Source: JACDBE01 sp051002015
GTDB lineage: Bacteria > Actinomycetota > Acidimicrobiia > Spongiisociales > UBA5794
DNA: 61,293 nucleotides
Assembly (NCBI GenBank): GCA_051002015.1
Contig: JBPCMS010000031.1
Span: forward strand, 1-61,293
Direction: 5' to 3'
Position numbers and translations under genes: made by a program. Shown in pieces: positions 9,313 through 17,347 of this stretch. Position 1 is the first letter of the stretch; every line of letters begins with the position of its first letter. The notes beneath the pieces are model-generated. The model searched no databases. It was not told the origin of the DNA and saw only the letters and a program-made list of their open reading frames with translations.

Positions 9313-9743
9313 CCGGGCGGGACGACACACACCACCGGCCGCGGCGTCTCCGCCCCTCGCGGGGTGTCCTGGTGTTCCTGGTGATGGTCGGGCTGGTTAC
9401 CGCCGTCCTCGGCGGGGTCTTCCCCTTCCGCCAGATAATCGCCCAGCACCGCCAGGTGGACACCGCCGAGCAGCGGCTCGCCGACCTCATCGCCGTCAAC
9501 GAGGAGCTGGAGGGGGAGATCGCCACCCTGCAGACCCCCACCGAGATCGAGCGGATCGCCCGCGAGCAGTTCGGGCTGGTCCGGCCCGGCGAGGTCGGGT
9601 ACGTGGTCGAGCAGCCGGCCGGCGCCGCCGAGGAATCGGTGATCCCCGAGCCCACGGTCGCCCATGACGAGGAGCGGTCGGACTCCTGGTGGCGGGGGGT
9701 GTGGGACTTCCTCACCGGCCGCGACCTCGAACCCGATGGATGA
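9309..9743 (+). CDS. Septum formation initiator (DivIC/FtsB-like)
   Basis: The product is 144 aa. It has a short basic cytoplasmic N-terminus, one membrane segment (about 19-40, GVLVFLVMVGLVTAVLGGV) and an extracytoplasmic coiled coil (about 45-80, AEQRLADLIAVNEELEGEI). The IERIAREQFGLVRPGE motif that follows is typical of FtsB/DivIC divisome proteins. It would bridge FtsL and FtsQ-type proteins at the division septum. The start overlaps the eno stop, and the order eno-divIC-DUF501 is typical of Actinomycetota. Confidence 0.9.
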   Translation: MTGRDDTHHRPRRLRPSRGVLVFLVMVGLVTAVLGGVFPFRQIIAQHRQVDTAEQRLADLIAVNEELEGEIATLQTPTEIERIAREQFGLVRPGEVGYVVEQPAGAAEESVIPEPTVAHDEERSDSWWRGVWDFLTGRDLEPDG

Positions 9744-10263
9744 CCACGACGCCGTGGTCGGCCAACTTGGCCGCCCGCTGCGCTCGGCGATCGGTGTGGC
9801 GGCCCGGTGCCATCTCGGGCTGCCCGTGGTCGTCACCGTGCCCCCACTGCTCGACGACGGCACCCCGTTCCCCACCCGCTCCTGGCTGACGTGCCCGTTG
9901 GCGCGGCGCCGGATCGGACGGCTGGAGGCGGACGGCGGGGTGGCCGCCGCCCAGCACCGCATCGACACCGATCCTCACTTCGCCGCCGCCTACCAACGGG
10001 CGATGGAGCGTTACGCCGCCGAGCGAGATGTCCTGCTCGACCCGGCCTACCCGGGCCCGGTGCCCACCGGGGGTGTCGGGGGCTCGGGCGGTGGGGTCAA
10101 ATGCCTCCACGCCCACTACGCCGATCACGCCGCCGGCAACGACAACCCGGTCGGCGCCGCCCTCGCCCCCGAGGTCGATCCGTTCGAGTGCGTCGTGCCC
10201 TGCGTGGCGGTGGTCGACGGCAGGCCCGGGCCCAACCCGGAATGGTCCGAGCCGCACCGCTGA
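9736..10263 (+). CDS. DUF501 family protein
   Basis: The product is 175 aa, starting at an ATG inside the end of the DivIC-like gene. It has the conserved elements of DUF501: TSWLTCPLARRRIGRLE-like N-terminal part (here RSWLTCPLARRRIGRLEADG), H-rich KCLHAHYADHAAG and the CVVPC pair near the C-terminus. The Cys/His set suggests metal binding, but the biochemical role of the family is unknown. The genomic link with eno, divIC and ppx is conserved in Actinomycetota. Confidence 0.88.
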   Translation: MDDHDAVVGQLGRPLRSAIGVAARCHLGLPVVVTVPPLLDDGTPFPTRSWLTCPLARRRIGRLEADGGVAAAQHRIDTDPHFAAAYQRAMERYAAERDVLLDPAYPGPVPTGGVGGSGGGVKCLHAHYADHAAGNDNPVGAALAPEVDPFECVVPCVAVVDGRPGPNPEWSEPHR

Positions 10264-10326
10264 GGCGGTGCCTGGGTATCGGGGCAATGCAACCCGGTCC
10301 GGCACTTGGTGGATGCGGACGCCGGC

Positions 10327-10746
10327 TCAGGCGTCGGTGGGCAGGAGCCTGAACGGCCGGCCTCCGGGAAGGCGCAGGGCGCGGAAGTGGCGTTCGTCCA
10401 ACGTCAGCACGTCGGCGATGCCGAAGCGATCGGCCAGCACCACGAGGGACGCATCCGCAAGCCCGATCCGGAGGTCGGGGTATCGGCCGATGACCCGGTC
10501 GGCGGCGGCGATGTCGCCGGCGTCGAACGGCTCGACACGGTAGACACCCCGCGCTACTTCGCCGAGAAGGGCGCGCCCGGCTGCCTGACCAACCCGTGCC
10601 ACCAGGAGGTAGTCGAGCTCGGCAAGCACGAATGGGGAGAGGATCCATGGCGCCGGGGCAGAGCGGAGCGCTTCTCGCGCCGCGATGTGCCGGTGCTGGC
10701 TGGCGTCGATCGCCGCCAGCAGACCGCTTGTGTCGAGCACGATCAC
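10327..10746 (-). CDS. VapC-type PIN-domain ribonuclease toxin
   Basis: The product is 139 aa with a GTG start overlapping the antitoxin stop. The PIN-domain acidic residues D5 (IVLDTSGLL), E43 (LAELDYLL), D98 (GLADASLV) and D117 (TLDERHF) are all present, so the toxin looks active. Known VapC toxins cleave tRNA or rRNA when freed from VapB. It is encoded against the direction of the flanking eno and ppx operons, consistent with insertion of a small module between DUF501 and ppx. Confidence 0.9.
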   Translation of the reverse strand: MIVLDTSGLLAAIDASQHRHIAAREALRSAPAPWILSPFVLAELDYLLVARVGQAAGRALLGEVARGVYRVEPFDAGDIAAADRVIGRYPDLRIGLADASLVVLADRFGIADVLTLDERHFRALRLPGGRPFRLLPTDA

Positions 10747-10964
10747 CGCTCGCCGAAGCCCTCGAGCAGCTCATCGACGCGCTCGGCCAGATCCGGCTGC
10801 CCGCTCTCGAACAGCGGCAGTGTTGGCTCGGCGACCCGATGCGTGCCCGTCACCAGCCCGATACCCTCGCGGATGAGCGCGGCCTCGCTGCGGCCGGTGG
10901 CCTGCGACACCCGCCGCAACGCCCGCCTCAGTTCAACGGGCAGGTAGACGGTGGTCTTCTCCAT
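10743..10964 (-). CDS. VapB-type ribbon-helix-helix antitoxin
   Basis: The product is 73 aa. MEKTTVYLPVELRRALRRVS is a ribbon-helix-helix strand plus helix, followed by GRSEAALIREGIGL. The acidic C-terminus (LAERVDELLEGFGE) fits a toxin-neutralising tail. The ATG at 10964 was chosen over a longer open frame reaching 11216 because the RHH fold begins at this Met and an inverted repeat lies just upstream. Its stop overlaps the toxin GTG. It is expected to autorepress the pair. Confidence 0.88.
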   Translation of the reverse strand: MEKTTVYLPVELRRALRRVSQATGRSEAALIREGIGLVTGTHRVAEPTLPLFESGQPDLAERVDELLEGFGER

Positions 10965-10978
10965 GACACCCAACCGTA

Positions 10979-10993
10979 CCATACGATATATGG
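10979..10993. promoter_or_regulatory. Candidate VapB operator / promoter
   Basis: Inverted repeat CCATA-N5-TATGG, 15 nt upstream of the antitoxin ATG. On the minus strand it includes a TATGGT hexamer usable as a -10. This is the position expected for RHH autoregulation. Confidence 0.45.
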
Positions 10994-11345
10994 CACGACT
11001 GCCCGACGGCGGCCCGGCGCCGAACGCTGGGGGGCGAACCGGGGCGCGAGTCACCGGGACCGGCGGACTCGGACCTTGCCGACGTCCTCTCAACACGGCG
11101 AGCTCGGCCCCGGCCTGGTCGAGGTGGAGGTTGGTGGGCGCAAACCAGGCCTGGAACCCGGCTCCTGAAAGCGTTCCCCTTCGAGCGAACATACGTTCGA
11201 TGGTATCAGGCGCCACCGACAGAAACCGACCGATCCGAGCGGCAATTCGCCGCCGTCGTGCGGAGGCCGGCCACCGAACAGGTCCCGACGGCGCCGCCGA
11301 GCTCTATCGTCACGAGATGACCGTGCACACCCCCGCCGACCGGCG
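10994..11345. other. Intergenic region between vapBC and ppx
   Basis: About 350 bp without a convincing large gene. On the minus strand the frame of vapB stays open up to 11216, giving an N-terminal extension that resembles no domain I know. The stretch holds a LexA-type box (11186-11199) and a very short reading frame before ppx (11317-11349). The rest looks like non-coding GC-rich DNA. Confidence 0.5.
11186..11199. promoter_or_regulatory. Candidate LexA (SOS) box
   Basis: CGAAC-ATAC-GTTCG matches the actinobacterial LexA operator pattern CGAAC-N4-GTTCG, with 5-bp perfect arms. On the plus strand it fills the spacer between TTCGAG (11180-11185) and TATCAG (11204-11209), 18 nt apart, so it could occlude a weak promoter reading towards ppx. 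On the minus strand it lies about 220 nt upstream of vapB. Confidence 0.45.
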
Positions 11346-11349
11346 ATGA
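11317..11349 (+). CDS. Possible 10-codon leader ORF coupled to ppx
   Basis: The short frame encodes MTVHTPADRR and its TGA overlaps the ppx ATG (ATGA). A TATCGT hexamer (11305-11310) ends 6 nt before its ATG, the same spacing seen at other leaderless starts here, whereas ppx has no good ribosome-binding site of its own. It may serve to load ribosomes onto ppx. Nothing shows that the peptide has a function. Confidence 0.3.
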   Translation: MTVHTPADRR

Positions 11350-12254
11350 GGGTCGCCGCCGTCGACGTCGGCTCGAACACGGTGCGGCTGCTGATCGCCG
11401 AGCGGTCCGGCGACGGGCTGCTCCGGCTGGAGCGGCGTTCGATCGTCACCAGGCTGGCCCAAGGTGTGGATCGCACCGGCAGGCTCGATCCCGATGCCGT
11501 GGAGCGGAGCCTCACCGCCCTCCGATCGCTCGCCCGGTCGATCGCCGCCGCCGGGTGCGACCGGGTGGGGCTCATTGCCACATCGGCGACCCGCGACGCC
11601 GCCAACCGCGCCGAGTTCACCGGACCGGCGGCGTCGGTGATCGGGGTGCCCGTGGTCGTGCTCACCGGCGCCGAAGAGGCGGCGATGTCCTTTGCGGGCA
11701 CCATCGGGGGCGGCGCCGGCGAGCCGCCCTTCGTGGTGATCGACCTGGGCGGGGGCAGCACCGAGTTCGTGGCGGGCTCGGACCGGGTGGAGCGAGCGGT
11801 GAGCGTGGACATGGGGTCGGTGCGGCTCACCGAGCGGATGCTCCCCCACCGCCCCGCCACCCCCGAGGCGGTCGCCGCCGCCGACGAGCATGTCGCCGCC
11901 CTGTTCGCCGACGAGGTTCCGGTGCCGGAGCGGATCGGGACCGTGATCGGGGTGGGCGGCACCTTCACCAGCCTGGCCGCAATCCATCTCGGGCTCGCCG
12001 CCTACGACCCGGAGCGGGTCCACGGCACCGTGATGACCACGGACGACCTCGACGGCCTGGTCGCCGACCTGGCCCGGCTCGACCTGGCCGCCACCGAGGC
12101 TATCCCGTCGCTGGATCCGGCCCGGGCCCCGGTCCTGCTCGGGGGCGCCGTGGTCGCCGCCGCCGCCGTCCGCCGCACCGGGATGGCGGACGTCACCGTC
12201 TCCGAGCACGACATCCTCGACGGCCTCGCCCGCTCGCTGCTCGCAGCCTCCTGA
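11346..12254 (+). CDS. ppx: Exopolyphosphatase (Ppx/GppA family)
   Basis: The product is 302 aa, the length of the short actinobacterial Ppx type. It has the ASKHA phosphatase fold: phosphate loop DVGSNTVRLLI (7-17), TSATRDAANR, catalytic-region TGAEEA (about 103-108), second loop VIDLGGGSTEF (about 133-143), DMGSVRLTE and GVGGTFTSLA. It degrades inorganic polyphosphate or (p)ppGpp-related substrates; the exact substrate cannot be read from the sequence. It normally follows DUF501, but here the vapBC module intervenes. Confidence 0.92.
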   Translation: MRVAAVDVGSNTVRLLIAERSGDGLLRLERRSIVTRLAQGVDRTGRLDPDAVERSLTALRSLARSIAAAGCDRVGLIATSATRDAANRAEFTGPAASVIGVPVVVLTGAEEAAMSFAGTIGGGAGEPPFVVIDLGGGSTEFVAGSDRVERAVSVDMGSVRLTERMLPHRPATPEAVAAADEHVAALFADEVPVPERIGTVIGVGGTFTSLAAIHLGLAAYDPERVHGTVMTTDDLDGLVADLARLDLAATEAIPSLDPARAPVLLGGAVVAAAAVRRTGMADVTVSEHDILDGLARSLLAAS

Positions 12255-12348
12255 CCGGCACCGGGACGCTGGACATGGAGCCTGTGACGTCATGCCGTGG
12301 ACGCCGGGGGCTGTGGTGTGTCACCCTGTACTCGAGAGGAGGGTCCTG

Positions 12349-12768
12349 ATGGTCGTTGTCGTCGGTGTGGATTCGTCACCGATCGCGGCTGAGGTGTTGC
12401 GGAGGGCGATCGAGGAGGGGCGGCGGCGGGGCGCCGAGGTACATGCGGTCCACGTGCTGCGCACCCCGGTCGTCTACGTCGAGACCGGGATGAACCTGGA
12501 GGTGCTCGCCGTCGCCGAGCGGAGCTCGGTGTGGGAGCCCCTCGAGCCGGTGATCGCCGAGGCGGGTGTACCGGTGAGGAAGATCGATCTCGACGGCTAC
12601 CCACCGGACACCCTCGTGTCCTACGTGACCGAGGTGGGGGCGGAGCTGCTGGTCCTGGGTACCCGGGGCCGGGGCGAGCTCGCCTCGCTCATCCTGGGCA
12701 GCACCAGCCACCGGGCGATCCATCTCGCTCCCTGTGACGTCATGGTGGCCAAGGTGGTCACCGGCTGA
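12349..12768 (+). CDS. Universal stress protein (UspA family)
   Basis: The product is 139 aa from the ATG behind a strong Shine-Dalgarno (AGAGGAGGG, 12335-12343). The single Usp domain starts VVVVGVDSSPIAAEVLRRA. The ATP-binding signature G-x2-G-x9-GS is present as GTRGRGELASLILGS, so it belongs to the ATP-binding subgroup. Usp proteins modulate stress and dormancy responses through unclear mechanisms. It is convergent with the following acetyltransferase gene. Confidence 0.9.
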   Translation: MVVVVGVDSSPIAAEVLRRAIEEGRRRGAEVHAVHVLRTPVVYVETGMNLEVLAVAERSSVWEPLEPVIAEAGVPVRKIDLDGYPPDTLVSYVTEVGAELLVLGTRGRGELASLILGSTSHRAIHLAPCDVMVAKVVTG

Positions 12769-12793
12769 CAGTGGCCGCCTCCGGCGACGATGG

Positions 12794-13753
12794 TCAGGCC
12801 GGTTCCGACGAGGGCATACCCCGGTAGACCCACACATGCCACGGGGTGGCGGCGGCCCGGTGTCCCGCCCGCTCCATTGCCGCCAGCATCGGGGCGTTCA
12901 ACACGTCGACGTCCGAGAGGATCCGGTTGAACCCTGCCTTCCTGGCAACCTCGGTGCCGGCGGCGAGCAGGTCGTCGATGTAGCCGTGACCCCGGTGCTC
13001 CGGGACCACCCCGATGTGGACGATGGTGGCGGTGCCCTCGTCGTCGAACGGCGAGACCGCCACGTAGCCGACCGGGTCGCCGTCGATCTCGCCGATCAGC
13101 CAGGTCCCCTCGTCGCCCTCGTGCCAGAACACCAGCATCTGCGCCGCCCAGTCCGCAGGGCGGAGCCTTGCGTAGTACCAAGCGTCGTTGCGGTCGAGGG
13201 TCCCGGATCCGGGGCGGGCCATCACCTCGCCGTACCGCTTCGCTCCGATCTCGGCGATGGTGCGGAAGGCCAGCCGGTCGGGCAGGGTGATCGGTGACCC
13301 GTGGTCGACCCACAGCACCCCCTCCTTCTCCTGGAACAGGTCGAGCCCAAGCCGTCCGGCGAGCTGGCGGCGCATCTCGACGTCGGGGTGACGCTCCGGG
13401 TTGGCGGTGAGCTCGAGGGTCAGGTCACCGCCGGTCACTGCGACGGTGCGCCGGATCGTCGCCTCCAGGGTGGCGATCGGGTCTTCACCCCAGGCGGCGG
13501 GCCCGAATATGCTCAGCTCCTTCGGGGGCAGCGATCCAAGCCAGGCCGGGTCGGTGACGGTGTCGGTCACTACGTAGCCGACCCTTGCGACCGGGATGCC
13601 ATCGAGCGCGGCCACGAACGTCCACTCGGGGCGGCCCTCCCCGTCCTCCCAGATGGCGGCGACGGTGCCGGCGTAGCCCGGGTCGTCGCCCGGTGCGACG
13701 GCGAAGTCCTCGGCCCGTGACACCGACCTGATGGTGAGGTCCGGTGGTGTCAT
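12794..13753 (-). CDS. Tandem GNAT-fold N-acetyltransferase
   Basis: The product is 319 aa. The C-terminal GNAT domain (about 160-315) carries the acetyl-CoA loop VVPEHRGHGYIDDLL, then NRILSDVDVLNAPMLAAMERAGHR; the N-terminal half looks like a degenerate second GNAT fold. ATG at 13753 was preferred because the longer open frame upstream reads low-complexity Pro/Arg sequence and overlaps the EF-G-like gene. The substrate is unknown. It lies 89 nt downstream of the EF-G-like gene on the same strand. Confidence 0.8.
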   Translation of the reverse strand: MTPPDLTIRSVSRAEDFAVAPGDDPGYAGTVAAIWEDGEGRPEWTFVAALDGIPVARVGYVVTDTVTDPAWLGSLPPKELSIFGPAAWGEDPIATLEATIRRTVAVTGGDLTLELTANPERHPDVEMRRQLAGRLGLDLFQEKEGVLWVDHGSPITLPDRLAFRTIAEIGAKRYGEVMARPGSGTLDRNDAWYYARLRPADWAAQMLVFWHEGDEGTWLIGEIDGDPVGYVAVSPFDDEGTATIVHIGVVPEHRGHGYIDDLLAAGTEVARKAGFNRILSDVDVLNAPMLAAMERAGHRAAATPWHVWVYRGMPSSEPA

Positions 13754-13842
13754 CCCAGGCCCTCGGGCAACGTCACCCGAAACCGTCGGGACCGGATGGG
13801 GTGCACGGCAAGTGTCACAAGAGTCCCCACCGGTGTGTCCGG

Positions 13843-15906
13843 TCAGTCCCGGCTGCGGGCAGCCAGGACCTTGTCGCCGAGGTGGGAGGGCAGCTCGTCG
13901 TAATGGTCGTGGGATGTCTCGAAGGTGCCCCACCCCTGGGTGAGGGAGCGCAGGTCGATGGCGTACCGCATGATCTCCGAGGTGGGCACCAGGGCGGTGA
14001 TGATCTGCAAGCCGCTCGGAGCGACCTCGGTCCCCTGCACCTGACCCCGGCGCGCCGACAGGTCGCCCATCACGTCACCCTGGTACTCGGCGGGAACGGT
14101 GACGGCGATACGGGAGATGGGCTCGAGGATGACCGGTCCGGCGTCGGCCATCGCCGCCTTGAACCCGAGCCGGCCCGCCATCCTGAAGGACATCTCCGAC
14201 GAGTCGACCGAGTGGTACTTGCCGTCGACACAGCGCACCCTGACGTCGACCACCGGGAAGCCGTTGATCCCGCCGTCGTTCATCGTCTCGGCGATCCCGG
14301 CGGCGACGGCGGGGATGAACTGGCGGGGGATACTCCCGCCCTTGATGGCATCGACGAACTCGAACCCGTCACCGCGGGGGAGCGGCTCGACCTCGAGCAT
14401 CGCCACCCCGAACTGGCCCCGACCGCCGCTCTGTTTCTTGTACTTGCCCTCGGCCCTGGCGGAGCGGGTGATCGTCTCGCGGTAGGGGACCTGGACGTCC
14501 TCGGTCACCACGTCGACTCCGAATTTCCGCTTCAGCTTCTCGATGGTGATGGCCAGATGGGTCTCGCCCATCCCTCGCAGCAGGGTCTGGTGGGTCTCGT
14601 CGCTGCGCTCGACGATCAGCGCCTGGTCCTCCTCCTGGAGGCGGCGCAGGGCGTTGGCCAGCTTGTCCTCGTCCGCCTGGTTGGCCGCCTCGATGGCGGT
14701 GGCCAGGACCGGGACCGGCCGCTCGATCCCGCTGACCGTCACCGGCTTGTTCTTGGGGCCGAGGGTGTCGCCGGTTGCGGTCAGGTGCAGCTTGGACACG
14801 GCCCCGATGTCGCCGGCGGGCACGGCGTCGATCAGCTCGGACTCCTTGCCGACGAGGTACCCGATCTTGTGAAAGCGCTCGTCGGTCCCGCTCCTCGGGT
14901 TGTACAGCACCACATCCGGCCTCACCGTCCCCGACAGCACCTTGAAGATCGAGATCTGCCCGACGTACGGGTCGGAGACGGTCTTGAACACGAACAGGAG
15001 CGGGTCGCCCTCAGGTCTACCCTCGGCTTCGATGTCCTGGTCGCCGGCGGTCACCGTGAAACGGTTGCGCAGTGCGGGCGAAGGGCCGATCTCGACGATG
15101 AAACTCGCCAGCCGGTCGACGGCGATCGGACCGATGGCCGAGCCGCACACCACGGGGAACACGGTGGCCTCGGCAACGCCGACTGCCATGGTCCTCTCGA
15201 GTTGCTCGAACGACGGGATCCTGCCCTCGAGATAGCCCTCGAGCAGCTCGTCGTCCGCCACCACGATCCCCTCGACCAGGTCGTCGTGGATCCGGTGCTC
15301 CTGCTCCTCCATCTCGGCGGGGATCTCCCCCTCCTTGCCCGTTCCCGAGTCGTAGAAGTAGGCCTTGTCGCTGAGCAGGTCGGCGACGCCATGGAAGGCG
15401 GCCTCCTCCCCGATGGGGAGTTCGAGGGGGGAGATCCCGGCTCCGAAGCGCTCCTGTATGACGGCCAGGGTCCGCTCGTACGACGAGCGCTCCTTGTCGA
15501 GCTTGTTGATGAAGATCATCCGGGGCAGCCCGAGTCGCTCCGCCAGGCGCCAGGCCCGCTCGGTCCCGACCTCGACCCCTTCGACGGCACTGATCACAAA
15601 CACGGCGAGATCGGCCACCCGCATCGCCCCGTACAGATCGCCGACGAAGTCGGCGTAACCGGGGGTGTCGATGATGTTGATCTTGTGGCCGTGCCACTCG
15701 AGGGGGGCGTACGACATCGCCAAGGAGATCCCCCGCTTGTGTTCCTCAGGGTCGAAGTCCATCACGGTGTTGCCGTCCTCCACCCGACCCAGCCTGTCGA
15801 CCACACCCCCCCGGTACAGCATCGCCTCGGCCAGCGTGGTCTTTCCGGATCCGCTGTGGCCGACCAGGACGACGTTGCGGATCTTCTCGGGTGGGTAGAC
15901 CTTCAC
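13843..15906 (-). CDS. Elongation factor G-like GTPase (EF-G2 type)
   Basis: The product is 687 aa, close to EF-G length. GTPase motifs: G1 GHSGSGKTT (16-24), switch I HKRGISL with Ser where classical EF-G has Thr, G3 DTPGYAD, G4 NKLD and G5 CGSA. Domains II-V follow, with a domain IV loop containing GKYKKQSGGRGQFG. The start is GTG with a GGAGG ribosome-binding site 8 nt upstream. The sequence departs from canonical FusA and no rpsL-rpsG-tuf neighbours are seen, so it is probably an accessory EF-G2-type factor rather than the housekeeping translocase. Confidence 0.9.
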   Translation of the reverse strand: MKVYPPEKIRNVVLVGHSGSGKTTLAEAMLYRGGVVDRLGRVEDGNTVMDFDPEEHKRGISLAMSYAPLEWHGHKINIIDTPGYADFVGDLYGAMRVADLAVFVISAVEGVEVGTERAWRLAERLGLPRMIFINKLDKERSSYERTLAVIQERFGAGISPLELPIGEEAAFHGVADLLSDKAYFYDSGTGKEGEIPAEMEEQEHRIHDDLVEGIVVADDELLEGYLEGRIPSFEQLERTMAVGVAEATVFPVVCGSAIGPIAVDRLASFIVEIGPSPALRNRFTVTAGDQDIEAEGRPEGDPLLFVFKTVSDPYVGQISIFKVLSGTVRPDVVLYNPRSGTDERFHKIGYLVGKESELIDAVPAGDIGAVSKLHLTATGDTLGPKNKPVTVSGIERPVPVLATAIEAANQADEDKLANALRRLQEEDQALIVERSDETHQTLLRGMGETHLAITIEKLKRKFGVDVVTEDVQVPYRETITRSARAEGKYKKQSGGRGQFGVAMLEVEPLPRGDGFEFVDAIKGGSIPRQFIPAVAAGIAETMNDGGINGFPVVDVRVRCVDGKYHSVDSSEMSFRMAGRLGFKAAMADAGPVILEPISRIAVTVPAEYQGDVMGDLSARRGQVQGTEVAPSGLQIITALVPTSEIMRYAIDLRSLTQGWGTFETSHDHYDELPSHLGDKVLAARSRD

Positions 15907-16001
15907 CGGGGCTGCCTCCGTTGTCTGCCGGGAGCGAGCAGGTTACCGCGGGGGTATCGGTGCCTGTCCGGCCGGTACCCTGGGTGGCCGGGGCGACGCC
16001 C

Positions 16002-16087
16002 GCCCGGGTGGCGAAATCGGCAGACGCGGCGGACTTAAAATCCGCTGTCCCTTCGGGGGCGTGGGGGTTCGAGACCCTCCCCGGGCA
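16002..16087 (+). tRNA. tRNA-Leu (UAA anticodon)
   Basis: An 86-nt cloverleaf. The acceptor arms GCCCGGG and CCCGGGC pair perfectly, with A as discriminator. The anticodon stem GCGGA/TCCGC holds the loop CTTAAAA, giving anticodon TAA. There is a long variable arm (GTCCCTTCGGGGGC) typical of class II tRNAs and a T-loop GGTTCGAGACC. CCA is not encoded. Confidence 0.96.
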
Positions 16088-16345
16088 CCGCGACCCTTCG
16101 GCCGGTGCCGGCGGCGAACCTCCGACGCTTCCGACGCTCTGCCCCGAATCTGTCACAGCCTCTTGGTACGTTGCCGGTAAACCAACGGCGACCATGGTGG
16201 TCGGCGGCAGAAGGGAGAAGCAACGGCTCATCACCACAGACTCGACCCAGGACAATTGAAGGTCGCTTGATCCCGATGACGACCGGCTGGGACGATCGAG
16301 GTGCCGGAGGATCGGCGCGACCCGCGGGACTTCAGGGGGTGGTTG

Positions 16346-17164
16346 TCACCCTTGGGCCTGGGTGCGGATGATCTCCAGCACGCGGCGGTCGATCCACTTT
16401 GGGGTGACCCGGTTCTCGAAGTTCTCGGCCCCCACCCAGGCATCGAAGTTCGCCTTGCCCAGCCGGCGGGCCAGGTCGTCCACCTCTGCCTCCAGGGTCT
16501 GGTCGCGGGGCACCTTGTCCTCGTCGGGCGGCTCGCCGAAGTAGATGCCGTGGATGTCGAGCAGCCTGCCCAGCTCGGCAACCGGATCGGGGTGATCGTC
16601 TACCCGCAGGTCCACCAGCACGTCGTCGAACCCGGCGTATCCCGCCCCTTCTTCGACCACCAGCAGGGCGGCCGACTGGCGGCCCCTGTTGTCTCCGCCC
16701 GCCCGGTCGCCTGCGATCAGGGTGGCGTGGAGGCGGGTCGACAGCGGGCCCGACGCGTCGGAATCGAGCCATGCCCGATGCATCGCCTCGACCACCCCGG
16801 CTCCGGTGAGGATGTTGCCTTGGATGGCCACGCCGCCGTCGGTCAGGCCCCCTGCCCAGGGCTCGCACCCCGACCCGGTGAAGGTGGCCGCCCGTCCCGC
16901 AGCGTCGACGATCCCGGCCTGGCGCTCCTCCCGCCCGGGATCATCGCCGAGCAGGGTTTGGAGCACATCCTGCGCCGGGAGGCCATCTGCCAGCAGCGCC
17001 AACCCGCGCCGCTTGAACGTCGTGTTGGCGTAGGCCTGGGTGGCGATGGCACCGAGCCCTGCCCGGGCGGCGGGGACGGCGGACCCGACGGCGAGGAACT
17101 TGGAGGCAACGGCCACTCCCCATGCGGCCCCGTCTGCGGATCGGGCGACGATCGAGAAGGTCAT
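16346..17164 (-). CDS. DUF1028 family Ntn-hydrolase-like protein
   Basis: The product is 272 aa. Family signatures: MTFSIVARSADGAAWGVAVA, GAIATQAYANTTFKRRGLALL, DDPGREERQAGIVDAAGRAATFTG and GVAIQGNILTGAGVVEAM. After about residue 210 comes a peptidoglycan-binding-like tail (LDIHGIYFGEPP). DUF1028 proteins have an Ntn-hydrolase fold and Thr2 would be the candidate nucleophile, but no substrate is established. A TAGGTT box 6 nt upstream of the ATG indicates a leaderless mRNA. Confidence 0.88.
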   Translation of the reverse strand: MTFSIVARSADGAAWGVAVASKFLAVGSAVPAARAGLGAIATQAYANTTFKRRGLALLADGLPAQDVLQTLLGDDPGREERQAGIVDAAGRAATFTGSGCEPWAGGLTDGGVAIQGNILTGAGVVEAMHRAWLDSDASGPLSTRLHATLIAGDRAGGDNRGRQSAALLVVEEGAGYAGFDDVLVDLRVDDHPDPVAELGRLLDIHGIYFGEPPDEDKVPRDQTLEAEVDDLARRLGKANFDAWVGAENFENRVTPKWIDRRVLEIIRTQAQG

Positions 17165-17170
17165 GGTCCG

Positions 17171-17176
17171 AACCTA
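17171..17176 (-). promoter_or_regulatory. Candidate leaderless -10 box for the DUF1028 gene
   Basis: TAGGTT on the minus strand ends 6 nt before the ATG; no Shine-Dalgarno fits in between. Confidence 0.45.
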
Positions 17177-17295
17177 CCCGGGTAGCGGCCCCACCCCGGC
17201 CCGGAATTGGCCGAGGCTGCGCGTGTCGTCTCCCCTCCCAGGGGAATCGGTGTTGCCGCGGGGTTGTTTGCCCCTCCCGTTGGGAGCTCTGCGAG

Positions 17296-17322
17296 GCGGG
17301 GTGGGAGGGCGGCACCCCGCCG
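17296..17322. terminator. GC-rich hairpin after the PPOX-fold gene
   Basis: A perfect 9-bp stem GGCGGGGTG/CACCCCGCC with a 9-nt loop, 26 bp past the end of the minus-strand oxidase-fold gene. There is no U-tract, so termination is plausible but unproven. A smaller CTCCC-GTT-GGGAG hairpin lies about 20 bp further on. Confidence 0.4.
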
Positions 17323-17347
17323 GTCTCCTCGGGGCCGAGCTACCCAC

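Noticed and set aside
10965..11216. N-terminal extension of the VapB antitoxin
   Set aside because: The RHH fold starts at the Met at 10964 and a promoter-like palindrome lies just upstream; the extension resembles no domain.
11200..11349. 49-codon ORF from the ATG at 11200 overlapping the LexA-type box
   Set aside because: Its start lies inside the candidate operator and promoter; a shorter start at 11317 fits the spacing better.
16088..16345. Possible small RNA or gene between tRNA-Leu and the DUF1028 gene
   Set aside because: 258 bp with no stable structure or promoter I could recognise, and only short low-quality frames.
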